Assembly (NCBI RefSeq): GCF_000826105.1
Contig: NZ_CCYK01000004.1
Coordinates: 124,001 to 188,000 of the forward strand
Direction: 5' to 3'
Source of the DNA: Pseudomonas massiliensis
GTDB taxonomy: Bacteria > Pseudomonadota > Gammaproteobacteria > Pseudomonadales > Pseudomonadaceae
Length of the DNA stretch: 64,000 nt
This document shows positions 37,674 through 53,837 of this stretch, piece after piece. The first letter of the stretch is position 1; the number at the start of each line of letters is the position of its first letter. Below the pieces are notes generated by a model. The model ran no database searches. It was not told the origin of the DNA and saw only the letters and a list, made by a program, of their open reading frames with translations. The translations under genes and the position numbers were made by a program.

Positions 37674-38273
37674 ATGTTGAAGCACACACTGGCCGCGCTG
37701 GCCCTGACCACTGCCGCATTGACCGCCGGCCAGACCATGGCCGCTGATTACCACATCGACAAGGAAGGCCAGCACGCCTTCGTCGACTTCAAGATCAGCC
37801 ACCTGGGCTACAGCTTCATTACCGGTACCTTCAAGGACTTCGACGGCAACTTCAGCTTCGATGCCACCAAGCCCGAAGACGCCAAGATCGACGTCACCCT
37901 GAAAACCGCCAGCGTTTTCACCAACCATGCCGAGCGTGACAAGCACATCAGCGGCAAGGACTTCCTCAACGTCGCCCAATATCCGGACGCTACCTTCAAG
38001 TCCACCAGCGTCAAACCCACCGGCAAGAACGCCGATGGCAAGCTGACCGCGGACGTGACCGGTGATCTGACCCTGCAGGGCGTCACCAAGCCTGTGGTCA
38101 TCAAGGCCACCTTCCTCGGCGAAGGCAAGGACCCATGGGGCGGCTACCGCGCCGGCTTCGAAGGCACCACCAGTATCAACCGCAAAGACTTCGCACCCAA
38201 GGCCATGGACCTGGGCCCACAGTCCGATACGGTAGAGCTGTACTTCTCCTTTGAGGGTGTGCAGAAGAAGTAA
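37674..38273 (+). CDS. yceI: YceI family periplasmic protein
   Basis: The 199-residue protein has a signal peptide (residues 1-23, ending TMAA) and a lipocalin-like beta barrel with [22 protein letters not shown] and [15 protein letters not shown]. It contains the conserved [16 protein letters not shown] block and the [10 protein letters not shown] turn. YceI proteins bind isoprenoid quinones or related amphiphiles in the periplasm, which suits its position behind cytochrome b561. A strong AAAAGGAAA site precedes the ATG; a longer upstream frame has no signal peptide at its start. Confidence 0.95.
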   Translation: MLKHTLAALALTTAALTAGQTMAADYHIDKEGQHAFVDFKISHLGYSFITGTFKDFDGNFSFDATKPEDAKIDVTLKTASVFTNHAERDKHISGKDFLNVAQYPDATFKSTSVKPTGKNADGKLTADVTGDLTLQGVTKPVVIKATFLGEGKDPWGGYRAGFEGTTSINRKDFAPKAMDLGPQSDTVELYFSFEGVQKK

Positions 38274-38279
38274 AAGGGG

Positions 38280-38312
38280 AAGCGCGGCGTGCTCCAAGCG
38301 TCGCGCTTGTTT
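38280..38312 (+). terminator. Rho-independent terminator after yceI
   Basis: An 11-pair stem (AAGCGCGGCGT with GCGTCGCGCTT, allowing wobbles) lies seven bases after the stop and is followed by GTTT. Confidence 0.7.
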
Positions 38313-38426
38313 AGCTATTGATTGCTGGTCCACTGCAGACACTGCATTGGATCGGTAGCTAGCATATTGGCAGGTCAAAACTCCCAACGTCGTTGCTAAG
38401 CTAGTACATAGACGGAGGGAAAGTAG

Positions 38427-39146
38427 ATGAAACGAAAATTTTTCAAGACGAGCAGTCAAGGAAGCGTGCTCGGATTTTTTTATTCTGGCAGTATGTCTCG
38501 TATTAATTACATGCCTTTTGGCTATCAACCTGAAAACCATAAGCGTCTGTCCTTTGTGGGACAGTTGTTTGAGGCCCACGATGTTTATATCCTCGGCAAT
38601 GGGGTCCGTGGGTATTTTCCGAAAATTCAACGTTTCATGAGCCCGGATAGCCTGAGTCCGTTCACCAAGGGTGAGTTGAATAGCTACGCGTACTGTCTGG
38701 CGGACCCTGTAAACAGAGTAGACCCATCCGGAAGACTCTCTCTGCCGTCAATAGCGAAATTTGCTGTAAAGACACGTAGATGGTTGGCGAAGGTACGACC
38801 GGTAACGGTAGGTAAACGCTACGCGCATTTTATTGAAGATGGGCAGCGTGCCTTGCTCGCTGAAGCAACAGGTATGAGGGCGCTAAAAAGAGTGGATAAC
38901 CGCTATTCGCTTCCCGATAAGTTATTAAAGCGTCGACTTGATGAAGTAAGGGATTCACTGGGCGTCAGGTATGAGCTTTCGTATCAACTAAGCTCTCCAA
39001 GGCGTATGCAAATTTTCAAAGAAATATTCCCTGATGCTAATTCAGCTAGACATTTCGAAAGAGTAGTCCTGGAAATGACTCTTTCGAGTCGATCCGCCAG
39101 GGGCTTGGAGATAGGTAATTGGATTGGGTGGCCACCAAAGCCGTAG
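38427..39146 (+). CDS. Orphan Rhs-core C-terminal tip with unknown toxin-like domain
   Basis: This 239-residue protein carries only the end of an Rhs/YD-repeat protein. Its sequence includes YMPFGYQPENHKRLSFVGQ, EAHDVYILGNGVRGYFPKIQ and RFMSPDSLSPFTKGELNSYA, ending in YCLADPVNRVDPSGR, the DPxG boundary of Rhs-associated cores. The last 135 or so residues form a basic domain that I do not recognise. It has no signal peptide and no large Rhs barrel. Base composition is clearly lower in GC than its neighbours (one counted line is 45%). No immunity gene follows directly. It is flanked by terminators on both sides and is probably acquired. Confidence 0.8.
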   Translation: MKRKFFKTSSQGSVLGFFYSGSMSRINYMPFGYQPENHKRLSFVGQLFEAHDVYILGNGVRGYFPKIQRFMSPDSLSPFTKGELNSYAYCLADPVNRVDPSGRLSLPSIAKFAVKTRRWLAKVRPVTVGKRYAHFIEDGQRALLAEATGMRALKRVDNRYSLPDKLLKRRLDEVRDSLGVRYELSYQLSSPRRMQIFKEIFPDANSARHFERVVLEMTLSSRSARGLEIGNWIGWPPKP

Positions 39147-39256
39147 ATATGCGCTAGCGGCGCCTATAAAGGTTTGACATGGCAATGCTGCGGGCTGTGC
39201 TTGACTGTCAGGGTTCAAGGAAGAGCCATGTTTGGATGTAATTATTGACCCCAATG

Positions 39257-39297
39257 AAAAATGCCATACCTCTTTCGGGGCACGGCGTTTTTCTTTT
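39257..39297. terminator. Bidirectional Rho-independent terminator between the Rhs tip and rhlE
   Basis: AAAAATGCC pairs with GGCGTTTTT, with an inner GTGCCCC/GAGGTAT stem closed by a GAAA loop when read on the minus strand. U-tracts on both strands let it serve the Rhs-tip gene and rhlE. Confidence 0.85.
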
Positions 39298-39308
39298 CCG
39301 GGTTCGCC

Positions 39309-41180
<1,872 letters not shown>

Positions 41181-41446
41181 GGGCAATCCTGTTCGTTGTA
41201 GGGGCTTGGGCCCGAGAAACGTTTGCCTGGCGCGGGGCGGATATCGACGCAACCGCGTCCGGTACTGCTGGTGCTCGCGGAGGGTCGCAGCGGGCTGCCG
41301 AGGCATGAGCCTGGCGCGGGCATACGAATATGGGAAGCGAGGACCGGCGTCCGGGCGTAAGCCTGGCGGGAACGCCGGAGTATAACAGAGCCTTGCGGTG
41401 CCGCTGATATTTCGCAGCCCGAAGGTCATGTTTTTATACCGGACGC

Positions 41447-42178
41447 TTACATTCCATAACGTTCGAGCAGTCGCCTGTAGCCGGGCTCGCGCTTGAAGGC
41501 GCGAAGAGCGTCGGCAAACCGCTCGGCCATTGACGCGCCATCGCCCTCGCGCCGCAAGGCCAGATAGAGGACGTCCCGGTGCACCAGCCTGGGAATTTCC
41601 TCAACCCTGTCGGTCAGGCCCAGATGCTCGAGGGCGGCATGGCCTTGGCGTCGGTCGCTGATGACCAGGTCCACGCGTCCCAGGAGCAGTTTGCCGAAGT
41701 TGGCTTCCAGTGTAGGTGCCGGCTCCTGGATGGCCAGGCTGGCGCTGAATTCCGGCCCGTAGAGAAAGCCGGGCGCAATGCCCACGCGCACGCCTTGCAA
41801 TGTGCCGAGCCGTGCCAGGGGCAGCGGTCGCGCCTGCGCCTGGAAAAATACGAAGTTGACTGTAGACAACGGCTCCAGCGCATAGACCAGCAGCGCTTCC
41901 CTGGCCGATGTCCGGAAGATATCCAGCGCGCCATCGGCCTGCCCTCGGTCGAGCATCATCAGGCAGCGCTTCCACGGCAGCAGCTCCCATTCAACTTCGA
42001 TACCCAGGCGACGAAAGACTTCGCTTGCGATCTCATAGTCAATGCCCTTGAGCGTTGCACCGTCCCGGTACACGTAAGGTTCCCAGGGGTCGGTAACCAG
42101 ATGCAGGGAGCGCGCGCCGGCCATGGCCAGCATGGGGCAGAGAAGCAAGGCAAGCAGGGAAATGGCTAGGGCGCGCAT
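41447..42178 (-). CDS. Family 3 extracellular solute-binding protein
   Basis: The 243-residue protein has a signal peptide (residues 1-20, ending AMAGA) and an SBP_bac_3 fold: [58 protein letters not shown] and [10 protein letters not shown]. Such proteins usually bind amino acids for ABC importers, but no permease or ATPase is adjacent, so it may be a stray binding component or a sensory protein. It resembles the protein at 60097-60858 in size and layout. The 266 bases to rhlE hold no other gene. Confidence 0.85.
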   Translation of the reverse strand: MRALAISLLALLLCPMLAMAGARSLHLVTDPWEPYVYRDGATLKGIDYEIASEVFRRLGIEVEWELLPWKRCLMMLDRGQADGALDIFRTSAREALLVYALEPLSTVNFVFFQAQARPLPLARLGTLQGVRVGIAPGFLYGPEFSASLAIQEPAPTLEANFGKLLLGRVDLVISDRRQGHAALEHLGLTDRVEEIPRLVHRDVLYLALRREGDGASMAERFADALRAFKREPGYRRLLERYGM

Positions 42179-42286
42179 GGGCGCAGAGTAAGGGCCGAGT
42201 AGACGCCTGGCTAGTCAGGCTTTCCCTTAATGGCAATGTGACGGCTGTCGTCCGTTGGCGCCAGCCAAGCCGTGAACGCGGAACCC

Positions 42287-42344
42287 GGTAGGGGCCAGCG
42301 CCAGCTGGCGAATTCGGCATGCACCAGCTGGCGCCAGTTCCTAC
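42287..42344. repeat. REP-like inverted doublet upstream of the solute-binding protein gene
   Basis: Two facing units share GTAGGRRCCAGCG-type heads and CGCCAGCTGGCG palindromic stems. The family resembles the doublet at 5676-5760 (same head and GCTGGCGA end). It lies between metF and the solute-binding protein gene. Confidence 0.75.
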
Positions 42345-42382
42345 AAGCGGGCCGGGCTGCCGCGCCTGCAGGCTGAAACGGC

Positions 42383-43231
42383 TCAGGCAGCCCCGCCCAG
42401 GTTCTTCCAGATGGCCAGGCTCGCCTGGGCCTGGTTGAGGGTGTAGAAGTGCAACCCTGGGGCGCCGCCGACGAGCAGTTGCTCGCACATCCGGGAAATC
42501 ACCTCTTCGCCGAAGGCCTGGATGCTTGCGCTGTCGTCGTTATAGGCCTCCAACTGCTTACGGATCCAGCGTGGAATCTCCGCGCCACAGGCTTCAGAGA
42601 AACGTGCCAGCTTGCTGTAGTTGGTGATGGGCATGATGCCGGGCACAATTGGAATCTCCACGCCGAGCTTGCGAATCCGTTCCACGAAGTAGAAGTAGCT
42701 GTCGGCGTTGAAGAAGTATTGGGTGATCGCGCTATCGGCGCCAGCCTTGGCCTTGCGGGCGAAATGGGCCAGGTCGTCTTCCAGATTGCGAGCCTGGGGG
42801 TGCATTTCCGGGTAAGCCGCTACCTCGATATGGAAATGGTCACCGGTTTCGGCGCGGATGAATTCAACCAGGTCATTGGCATGGCGCAACTCGCTCGCGG
42901 CCATGCCCATCCCGGATGGCAGGTCGCCACGCAAGGCCACGATGCGCTTGATGCCGGCATCGCGATACTGGGCCAGCAGCTGGCGCAGTTCGGCCTTGCT
43001 GTCGCCCACGCAGGAAAGGTGAGGCGCGGCGGGCACCTGTACTTCCCGCTCCAGTTGCATGACGGTATCGAAGGTGCGATCGCGGGTGGAACCACCGGCA
43101 CCATAGGTGCAGGAGAAGAATTCCGGCTGGTAGGCGGCCAGCTGGCGCGCCACGGCCATCAGCTTCTCATGCCCGGCCTCGGTCTTGGTCGGGAAAAATT
43201 CGAAGCTGAAGCTTTTATCGGCAAAGGACAT
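42383..43231 (-). CDS. metF: Methylenetetrahydrofolate reductase MetF
   Basis: MetF reduces 5,10-methylene-THF to 5-methyl-THF, the methyl donor for methionine. The 282-residue protein has the start FSFEFFPTKTEAGHEKL, SCTYGAGGSTRDRT, IVALRGDLPSG, the FAD region ITQYFFNADSYFYFVERI and PGIMPITNYSKLARFS. The ATG at 43231 is used, as the residues before it do not fit the family. It follows ahcY by 93 bases without a terminator, so it probably shares the SAH-riboswitch transcript. Confidence 0.96.
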   Translation of the reverse strand: MSFADKSFSFEFFPTKTEAGHEKLMAVARQLAAYQPEFFSCTYGAGGSTRDRTFDTVMQLEREVQVPAAPHLSCVGDSKAELRQLLAQYRDAGIKRIVALRGDLPSGMGMAASELRHANDLVEFIRAETGDHFHIEVAAYPEMHPQARNLEDDLAHFARKAKAGADSAITQYFFNADSYFYFVERIRKLGVEIPIVPGIMPITNYSKLARFSEACGAEIPRWIRKQLEAYNDDSASIQAFGEEVISRMCEQLLVGGAPGLHFYTLNQAQASLAIWKNLGGAA

Positions 43232-43324
43232 AGTCAAGACAGCTCTTCGAAGCACCGCGGCCGCAAGCGGCGAGAGGCAAGCCACGTTTCAGGCTTGTCC
43301 CTGCCACTTGCCGCCGACAGCTGG

Positions 43325-44876
<1,552 letters not shown>

Positions 44877-44916
44877 GCGGGAGTGCCTACATGAACGTAG
44901 GCGGTGAACGTCCGTC

Positions 44917-44946
44917 AGTATATAGGCTGCCTGGGCAGAGTGTCGA
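44917..44946 (-). promoter_or_regulatory. Promoter of the ahcY leader
   Basis: Minus-strand TCGACA (44941-44946) and TATACT (44917-44922) are 18 bases apart, about 40 bases before the aptamer. Judged by eye. Confidence 0.55.
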
Positions 44947-45042
44947 ATCCGCCGGGCGACCGGTCGCTCGCGACGAAACAGCCGTAGAGGCGCGGCCCGG
45001 GCTCTGCCATGCTGGTGCCCGGACATGACATGAGGGATGCAC

Positions 45043-45447
45043 ATGAACTTTCATACCCGCAAATGGGTGAAGCCTGAAGACCTGAACCCCAACGGCACCC
45101 TGTTCGGTGGCAGCCTGCTGCGCTGGATCGACGAGGAGGCGGCCATCTACGCCATCGTGCAGCTTGGCAACCAGCGTGTCGTTACCAAGTACATCTCGGA
45201 AATCAACTTCGTCAGTGCCTCGCGTCAGGGCGACATCATCGAACTGGGTATCACCGCTACCGAATTCGGCCGCACCTCGATCACGCTGACGTGCGAGGTT
45301 CGTAACAAGATCACGCGCAAGAGCATCCTGACGGTGGACAAGCTGGTATTTGTGAACCTGGGCGAAGATGGCTTGCCCGCTCCCCATGGGCGTACCGAGA
45401 TCCGCTACATCAAGGATCAGTTCGCCGAGGATGCCCTGAGCAACTGA
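45043..45447 (+). CDS. Acyl-CoA thioesterase, hotdog fold
   Basis: The 134-residue protein begins MNFHTRKWVKPEDLNPNGTL and has the conserved GTLFGGSLLRWIDEEAAIYA with the hotdog-fold catalytic acidic residue region, VVTKYISEINFVSASRQGD and ELGITATEFGRTSIT. This is the YciA/acyl-CoA thioesterase type, which hydrolyses acyl-CoA thioesters. Start 45043 is preferred over 45037 because GAGGG lies six bases away. It is divergent from ahcY. The substrate chain length cannot be told from sequence. Confidence 0.85.
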   Translation: MNFHTRKWVKPEDLNPNGTLFGGSLLRWIDEEAAIYAIVQLGNQRVVTKYISEINFVSASRQGDIIELGITATEFGRTSITLTCEVRNKITRKSILTVDKLVFVNLGEDGLPAPHGRTEIRYIKDQFAEDALSN

Positions 45448-45645
45448 TCGGATAGCCGTGCCACCCTTGCATGAGGCATGTGGCATGGCCTGCCTGTCTG
45501 GCAGGGCGCAGTGGTGAGCGTTTGCCTACTGTTGGGGATACAGTACTTGAAGGAACCCATGGGATGTCTCGGCTACTGGCTTGCGCCTGGGTGGCGGCCA
45601 GCATCATGGTCATGAAGCTTCATTGAAAACGGGAAGGAGTAAAAG

Positions 45646-46032
45646 ATGACGACTGCCTACTGGTGCGTACTGGTAGCTATCCTGTTGCCTTATGTGTGTA
45701 CCGTGGTCGCCAAGGCGGTCGGCGGCCGCTACGCGGGCGGTGCCAACCGCGACCCCAGGGCGTATCTGGACAAGCTTCAGGGGTTGCCTCGCCGGGCCCA
45801 TGCCGCGCAGCTCAACGGCTTCGAGATCACCCCGGCCTTTGCGGCGGCCGTGATCATCGCGCACCTGGCCGGAGGCGCCGAACAAAGTACCCTGAACGGG
45901 CTCGCGCTACTGTTCGTGGTCAGCCGCCTGGCCTATATCCTCTGCTACCTGGCAGACCAGGCCACGCTTCGCTCGTTGTGCTGGTTGATCGGCCTGGGCT
46001 CCATCGTTGCGTTGTTCTGCGTAGCGGCGTGA
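45646..46032 (+). CDS. MAPEG family integral membrane protein
   Basis: The 128-residue protein has four hydrophobic helices, the MAPEG (membrane-associated eicosanoid/glutathione metabolism) pattern, with the conserved RAHAAQLNGFEITPAFAAAVIIAH in helix 2. In bacteria members are small membrane proteins of unknown substrate, some glutathione-dependent. The upstream 198 bases contain only a G/C-rich stretch and a GGAAGGAG ribosome site. Function is uncertain beyond family membership. Confidence 0.88.
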   Translation: MTTAYWCVLVAILLPYVCTVVAKAVGGRYAGGANRDPRAYLDKLQGLPRRAHAAQLNGFEITPAFAAAVIIAHLAGGAEQSTLNGLALLFVVSRLAYILCYLADQATLRSLCWLIGLGSIVALFCVAA

Positions 46033-46050
46033 TCGCGCGCTTTCGGGCGT

Positions 46051-49495
<3,445 letters not shown>

Positions 49496-49517
49496 CTCGA
49501 CGGCTTCCTGAAAAAAA

Positions 49518-50513
49518 TTACCGATGGTGAGTGTTGCCAGCCGGCCGCCGGAAGTGGCGCACCTGGATCTGGAAACCGTTACGCAGGCCCACATAGAGCC
49601 CATCCCCGGGGCATAGCCCCGCAGCGGTGGCCCAGCGGGCCAGTTCTTCCTGTTCAAAGCCCAGCCAAAGATCTCCGCAGGCCGTCCTGGCCCAATCCTG
49701 GTCGTGGCTGCACAACTCGGTTACAAGCAGGCTGCCGCCTGGGTTCACCCGGGCGGCCAGTTGTTTCATGGCGTGGGCAGGGTCGCTGAAATGATGCAAT
49801 ACCATGTTCACGATTACGCAGTCAGCGCTTTTGCCCCCGCTGTTCAAGGCGTCGCCCAGCTCGACCTCGACGTTTCCCAGCCCTTGGCGTTCACAGAGCT
49901 GCCGGGCCAGGTCGAGCATTTCCGGGCTGTTGTCCACTGCGGTCACCCGGGTGAAACGTTGCGCCAGGTCAGGCAGGAAACCGCCGTCGCCGGGGCCGAC
50001 CTCCAGCGCCGTGGCAGTCGAGCCCAAGGCGAGAGTGTCCAACAGTGCCAGCAGGCTGTCGCGGTATTGCGGCAGGCCGGCGATCAGGTCCTGCTGGGCG
50101 CGGAACCGCTCGGCCATGCGCGAGAAGAACACTTGGCTGGCCGCGGCACGCTGGCGTTGGACTTCGGCCATGCGCTGCTGGGCTGACGTCGGCAGTGCGA
50201 GGGTGTCGGCTTCCTGCAGCAAGGCGCCGTGCAGGCGGCCGCCAAGGCGTTGGTCCGCCGGCAGGGTACGGCGGTAGAAAATGGCATTGCCTTCCCGCCG
50301 CGTCGCCACCAGCCCGGCCTGGGCGAGCACTTTCAAATGGTGGCTCATGCCCGACTGGCCGATGTCGAAGATCTGCGCCAGCTCCAGCACGCCGAAGGAG
50401 TCCCACGCCAGGGCGCGCAGCACGTTCAGGCGCAGCGGATCACCGCCGGCCTTGCACAGGCTGGCCAGGTCATCGGCGGGTTCGTGGCGAAGAGTAGGTA
50501 CGCGCAGGCTCAT
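49518..50513 (-). CDS. ArsR-family regulator fused to a SAM-dependent methyltransferase
   Basis: The 330-residue protein joins an ArsR winged helix (about residues 15-90; recognition helix [18 protein letters not shown]) to a class I methyltransferase domain (SAM site [39 protein letters not shown]). ArsR metal cysteines are absent ([11 protein letters not shown] in that place), so it is not a metal sensor. Its coupling to metK suggests it senses SAM or SAH through the second domain, as SahR-type ArsR proteins do for the methyl cycle; that ligand is inference. It is divergent from tktA across a palindrome. Confidence 0.9.
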   Translation of the reverse strand: MSLRVPTLRHEPADDLASLCKAGGDPLRLNVLRALAWDSFGVLELAQIFDIGQSGMSHHLKVLAQAGLVATRREGNAIFYRRTLPADQRLGGRLHGALLQEADTLALPTSAQQRMAEVQRQRAAASQVFFSRMAERFRAQQDLIAGLPQYRDSLLALLDTLALGSTATALEVGPGDGGFLPDLAQRFTRVTAVDNSPEMLDLARQLCERQGLGNVEVELGDALNSGGKSADCVIVNMVLHHFSDPAHAMKQLAARVNPGGSLLVTELCSHDQDWARTACGDLWLGFEQEELARWATAAGLCPGDGLYVGLRNGFQIQVRHFRRPAGNTHHR

Positions 50514-50554
50514 GGGGCGGGAGTCTAGTGCCGCCACCGGGTGCTCGCAAGGCT

Positions 50555-50576
50555 AATATCAAAAACTTTTGATATT
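50555..50576. promoter_or_regulatory. 22-base palindromic operator between arsR-metK and tktA
   Basis: AATATCAAAA and TTTTGATATT are perfect reverse complements separated by AC. It lies 42 bases upstream of the regulator start and 120 bases before tktA, the expected place for an autoregulating ArsR-type repressor. No second copy was noticed in the window. Confidence 0.7.
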
Positions 50577-50695
50577 GAAGGGTGAACCGTTTAAGGGCGA
50601 AAAAAGCGCCGCGCCCTTTATCTTCGATTGCGAGCACCCCGGCCATGGGCGAAAATGCCGCCTTTGTCGTTTCATCATTTCAATGGAGATCAGCG

Positions 50696-52693
50696 ATGCC
50701 CAGCCGTCGTGAGCGTGCCAACGCCATTCGTGCCCTCAGCATGGATGCCGTGCAGAAAGCCAACAGCGGTCACCCCGGGGCCCCCATGGGAATGGCCGAT
50801 ATCGCCGAGGTCCTGTGGCGCGACTTTCTCAAGCACAACCCGGCCAACCCGGCGTTCGTTGACCGGGACCGCTTCGTCATGTCCAACGGCCACGGTTCCA
50901 TGCTGGTCTATTCGCTGTTGCACCTGACCGGCTACGACCTGTCCATCGACGATCTGAAGAACTTCCGCCAGTTGCACAGCCGCACGCCAGGCCATCCGGA
51001 ATACGGCTATACCCCTGGCGTTGAAACCACCACTGGCCCGCTTGGCCAGGGCCTCGCCAACGCCGTTGGCTTCGCCATCGCCGAGAAGGCCCTGGCGGCG
51101 CAGTTCAACCGCCCAGGTCATAACATCATCGATCACCACACCTATGTGTTCCTGGGTGATGGCTGCATGATGGAAGGCATTTCCCATGAAGTCTGCTCAC
51201 TGGCCGGTACCCTGGGCCTGGGCAAGCTCATCGCCTTCTACGATGACAACGGCATTTCCATCGACGGCGAGGTCGAGGGCTGGTTCAGCGACGATACGCC
51301 CAAGCGCTTCGAAGCCTATGGCTGGCAGGTGATCCGCAACGTCGACGGCCATGACGCCGACGAGATCAAGACCGCCATCGAAACCGCGCGCAAGAGCGCC
51401 CAGCCTACCTTGATCTGCTGCAAGACCACCATCGGCTTCGGCTCCCCGAACAAGCAAGGCAAGGAAGAGTGCCATGGCGCTCCGCTGGGCGCCGACGAAA
51501 TCGCCCTGACCCGCGCCAACCTGAAGTGGAGCCATGGTCCCTTCGAAATCCCGGACGACATCTATAAAGAGTGGAACGGCCGCGAGAAGGGCGCCGCTTT
51601 CGAGGCTGACTGGGACCAGCGCTTCGCTGCCTATTCCGCTGCCCACCCGGACCTGGCCAACGAGCTGATCCGCCGCATGAGTGGCGAGCTCCCAGCCGAT
51701 TTCGCCGCGCAGGCCGATGCCATCATCGCCGAAGTGGCCGCCAAGGGCGAAACCATCGCCAGCCGCAAGGCCAGCCAGAACACCCTCAATGCCTTCGGCC
51801 CGCTGCTGCCTGAACTGCTTGGCGGTTCGGCGGACCTGGCCGGTTCCAACCTCACCTTGTGGAAGGGCTGCAAGGGCATCAGCGCCGAGGACGCGGCCGG
51901 CAACTACCTGTACTACGGCGTTCGCGAGTTCGGCATGAGCGCCATCATGAACGGCATCGCCTTGCATGGCGGCTTCGTGCCCTACGGCGCGACCTTCCTG
52001 ATCTTCATGGAATACGCCCGCAACGCGGTGCGCATGTCCGCGCTGATGAAGAAGCGGGTGCTCTATGTGTTCACCCATGACTCCATCGGCCTGGGTGAAG
52101 ACGGTCCTACCCACCAGCCGATCGAGCAGTTGGCCAGCCTGCGCGGCACGCCAAACCTCGACACCTGGCGCCCCGCGGATGCGGTGGAGTCGGCCATTGC
52201 TTGGAAGCACGCCCTGGAGCGCAAGGACGGCCCTTCGGCACTGATCTTCAGCCGGCAGAACCTGACCCATCAGGCCCGCGATGCCGAACAGCTGGCCAAC
52301 GTCAGCAAGGGCGGCTACGTACTCAAGGACTGCGCCGGCGAGCCGGAGTTGATCCTGATCGCCACCGGTTCCGAAGTCGGCCTGGCCGTACAGGCCGCCG
52401 ACGCCTTGACCGCCGAAGGTCGGAAGGTGCGCGTGGTTTCCATGCCAAGCACCAGCGTGTTCGATGCCCAGGACGCGGCCTACAAGCAGGCGGTCCTGCC
52501 GCTGGAAGTCAGCGCGCGGATCGCCATCGAAGCTGCCCATGCGGACTTCTGGTACAAGTATGTGGGCCTGGAAGGTCGCATCGTCGGCATGACCACCTTC
52601 GGTGAGTCCGCGCCGGCCCCGGCGCTGTTCGAGGAGTTCGGCTTCACGGTGGCGAACATCGTGGGTATCGCCAACGAGCTGCTGGAAGACTGA
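50696..52693 (+). CDS. tktA: Transketolase TktA
   Basis: Transketolase moves two-carbon units between sugar phosphates with thiamine diphosphate. From the ATG at 50696 (GGAG upstream) the protein has 665 residues, the normal length. Motifs are [32 protein letters not shown] and the ThDP fold [13 protein letters not shown]. Also present are [20 protein letters not shown], the activator glutamate region [21 protein letters not shown] and the C-terminal FGFTVANIV. It opens the tkt-epd-pgk-fba operon. Confidence 0.98.
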   Translation: MPSRRERANAIRALSMDAVQKANSGHPGAPMGMADIAEVLWRDFLKHNPANPAFVDRDRFVMSNGHGSMLVYSLLHLTGYDLSIDDLKNFRQLHSRTPGHPEYGYTPGVETTTGPLGQGLANAVGFAIAEKALAAQFNRPGHNIIDHHTYVFLGDGCMMEGISHEVCSLAGTLGLGKLIAFYDDNGISIDGEVEGWFSDDTPKRFEAYGWQVIRNVDGHDADEIKTAIETARKSAQPTLICCKTTIGFGSPNKQGKEECHGAPLGADEIALTRANLKWSHGPFEIPDDIYKEWNGREKGAAFEADWDQRFAAYSAAHPDLANELIRRMSGELPADFAAQADAIIAEVAAKGETIASRKASQNTLNAFGPLLPELLGGSADLAGSNLTLWKGCKGISAEDAAGNYLYYGVREFGMSAIMNGIALHGGFVPYGATFLIFMEYARNAVRMSALMKKRVLYVFTHDSIGLGEDGPTHQPIEQLASLRGTPNLDTWRPADAVESAIAWKHALERKDGPSALIFSRQNLTHQARDAEQLANVSKGGYVLKDCAGEPELILIATGSEVGLAVQAADALTAEGRKVRVVSMPSTSVFDAQDAAYKQAVLPLEVSARIAIEAAHADFWYKYVGLEGRIVGMTTFGESAPAPALFEEFGFTVANIVGIANELLED

Positions 52694-52700
52694 CCCCACC

Positions 52701-52741
52701 GCGCCGCCCCGCTTTCCCGGGCAGGGAGGGCGGGGCGGCGC
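52701..52741 (+). terminator. GC-rich hairpin between tktA and epd
   Basis: GCGCCGCCCCGC pairs over 12 bases with GCGGGGCGGCGC, starting eight bases after the tktA stop; only a weak GGTTT follows. It likely attenuates or protects the tktA part of the operon message. Confidence 0.55.
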
Positions 52742-52756
52742 TGGTTTACCCGGAAA

Positions 52757-53827
52757 ATGAGCCGCGCCATGTCCCTGTCTCGCCCCTATCGGGTTGCCCT
52801 CAACGGTTATGGCCGCATTGGCCGCTGCGTGTTGCGCGCGCTCCACGAGCGTCGTGGGCGCGGCGGCCTGGAAGTGGTGGCGCTCAATGATCTGGCGGAC
52901 CTGGCCAGCCTGGAATACCTGACCCGCTTCGACTCCACCCATGGCCGCTTCCCGGGTCAGGTGCACCAGGTCGACGGCGGCCTGAGCATCGATGGCCGCT
53001 GTCTGACCGTCATGCGCAGTGCCACCCCCGAGGGCGTGGATTGGGCCTCCCTGGAGCTGGACCTGGTCATGGAGTGTTCCGGCGCATGGCATACCCGGGC
53101 TGACGGTGAGCGCTTCCTGGCCGCCGGCGCCCCACGCGTGCTGTTCTCCCAGCCCATGGCTAGCGAGTCGGATGTGGACGCGACCGTGGTCTACGGCATC
53201 AACCAGCATCATCTGAGCGGCAGCGAACGGCTGGTGTCCAATGCTTCCTGCACCACCAACTGTGCGGTGCCATTGCTGCGCCTGCTGGATGCCGCCTTCG
53301 GCATCGAGTACGCCTCCATCACCACCATTCATTCGGCGATGAACGACCAGCCGGTCATCGACGCCTATCACCATGAAGACCTGCGACGCACCCGTTCGGC
53401 CTTCCAGTCGGTGATTCCGGTATCTACCGGGCTTGCGCGCGGAATAGAACGACTGCTTCCGGAACTTGCGGGCCGAATTCAGGCCAAAGCAGTGCGCGTA
53501 CCCACCGTCAATGTGTCTTGCCTGGATATCACCTTGCAAACAGCCCGGGACACGGATGCTCGGGAGGTCAACCGCGTATTGTGCGAAGCGGCAGCCGGCG
53601 GGCCTCTGCAGGGGTTGCTGGCCTATACGGAGTTGCCGCACGCCAGTTGTGATTTCAACCATGACCCTCATTCAGCCATCGTCGATGCCAGCCAGACCCG
53701 GGTATCCGGCCCCCGGCTGGTGAACCTGCTTGCCTGGTTCGATAACGAATGGGGCTTTGCCAATCGAATGCTCGATGTCGCGAACCACTTTCTCGGCATC
53801 GCCACCACCAAGAACGAACACGCCTAA
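52757..53827 (+). CDS. epd: Erythrose-4-phosphate dehydrogenase Epd
   Basis: Epd oxidises erythrose 4-phosphate to erythronate 4-phosphate, feeding pyridoxal phosphate synthesis. The 356-residue protein is of the GapA family with NAD site VALNGYGRIGRCVLRAL and active site SNASCTTNCAVPLLR (cysteine nucleophile). Position between transketolase and pgk favours Epd over glyceraldehyde-3-phosphate dehydrogenase, as does the FNHDPHSAIVDASQT C-terminal signature. The ATG at 52757 may be replaced by 52769; neither has a strong ribosome site. Confidence 0.9.
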   Translation: MSRAMSLSRPYRVALNGYGRIGRCVLRALHERRGRGGLEVVALNDLADLASLEYLTRFDSTHGRFPGQVHQVDGGLSIDGRCLTVMRSATPEGVDWASLELDLVMECSGAWHTRADGERFLAAGAPRVLFSQPMASESDVDATVVYGINQHHLSGSERLVSNASCTTNCAVPLLRLLDAAFGIEYASITTIHSAMNDQPVIDAYHHEDLRRTRSAFQSVIPVSTGLARGIERLLPELAGRIQAKAVRVPTVNVSCLDITLQTARDTDAREVNRVLCEAAAGGPLQGLLAYTELPHASCDFNHDPHSAIVDASQTRVSGPRLVNLLAWFDNEWGFANRMLDVANHFLGIATTKNEHA

Positions 53828-53837
53828 GGACTGACAC

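Noticed and set aside
49496..49517. SAM riboswitch before metK
   Set aside because: Only 22 bases separate the regulator gene from metK, too little for an aptamer.
51197..53671. 824-codon open frame antisense to tktA and epd
   Set aside because: Same cause; both enzymes on the opposite strand are unambiguous.
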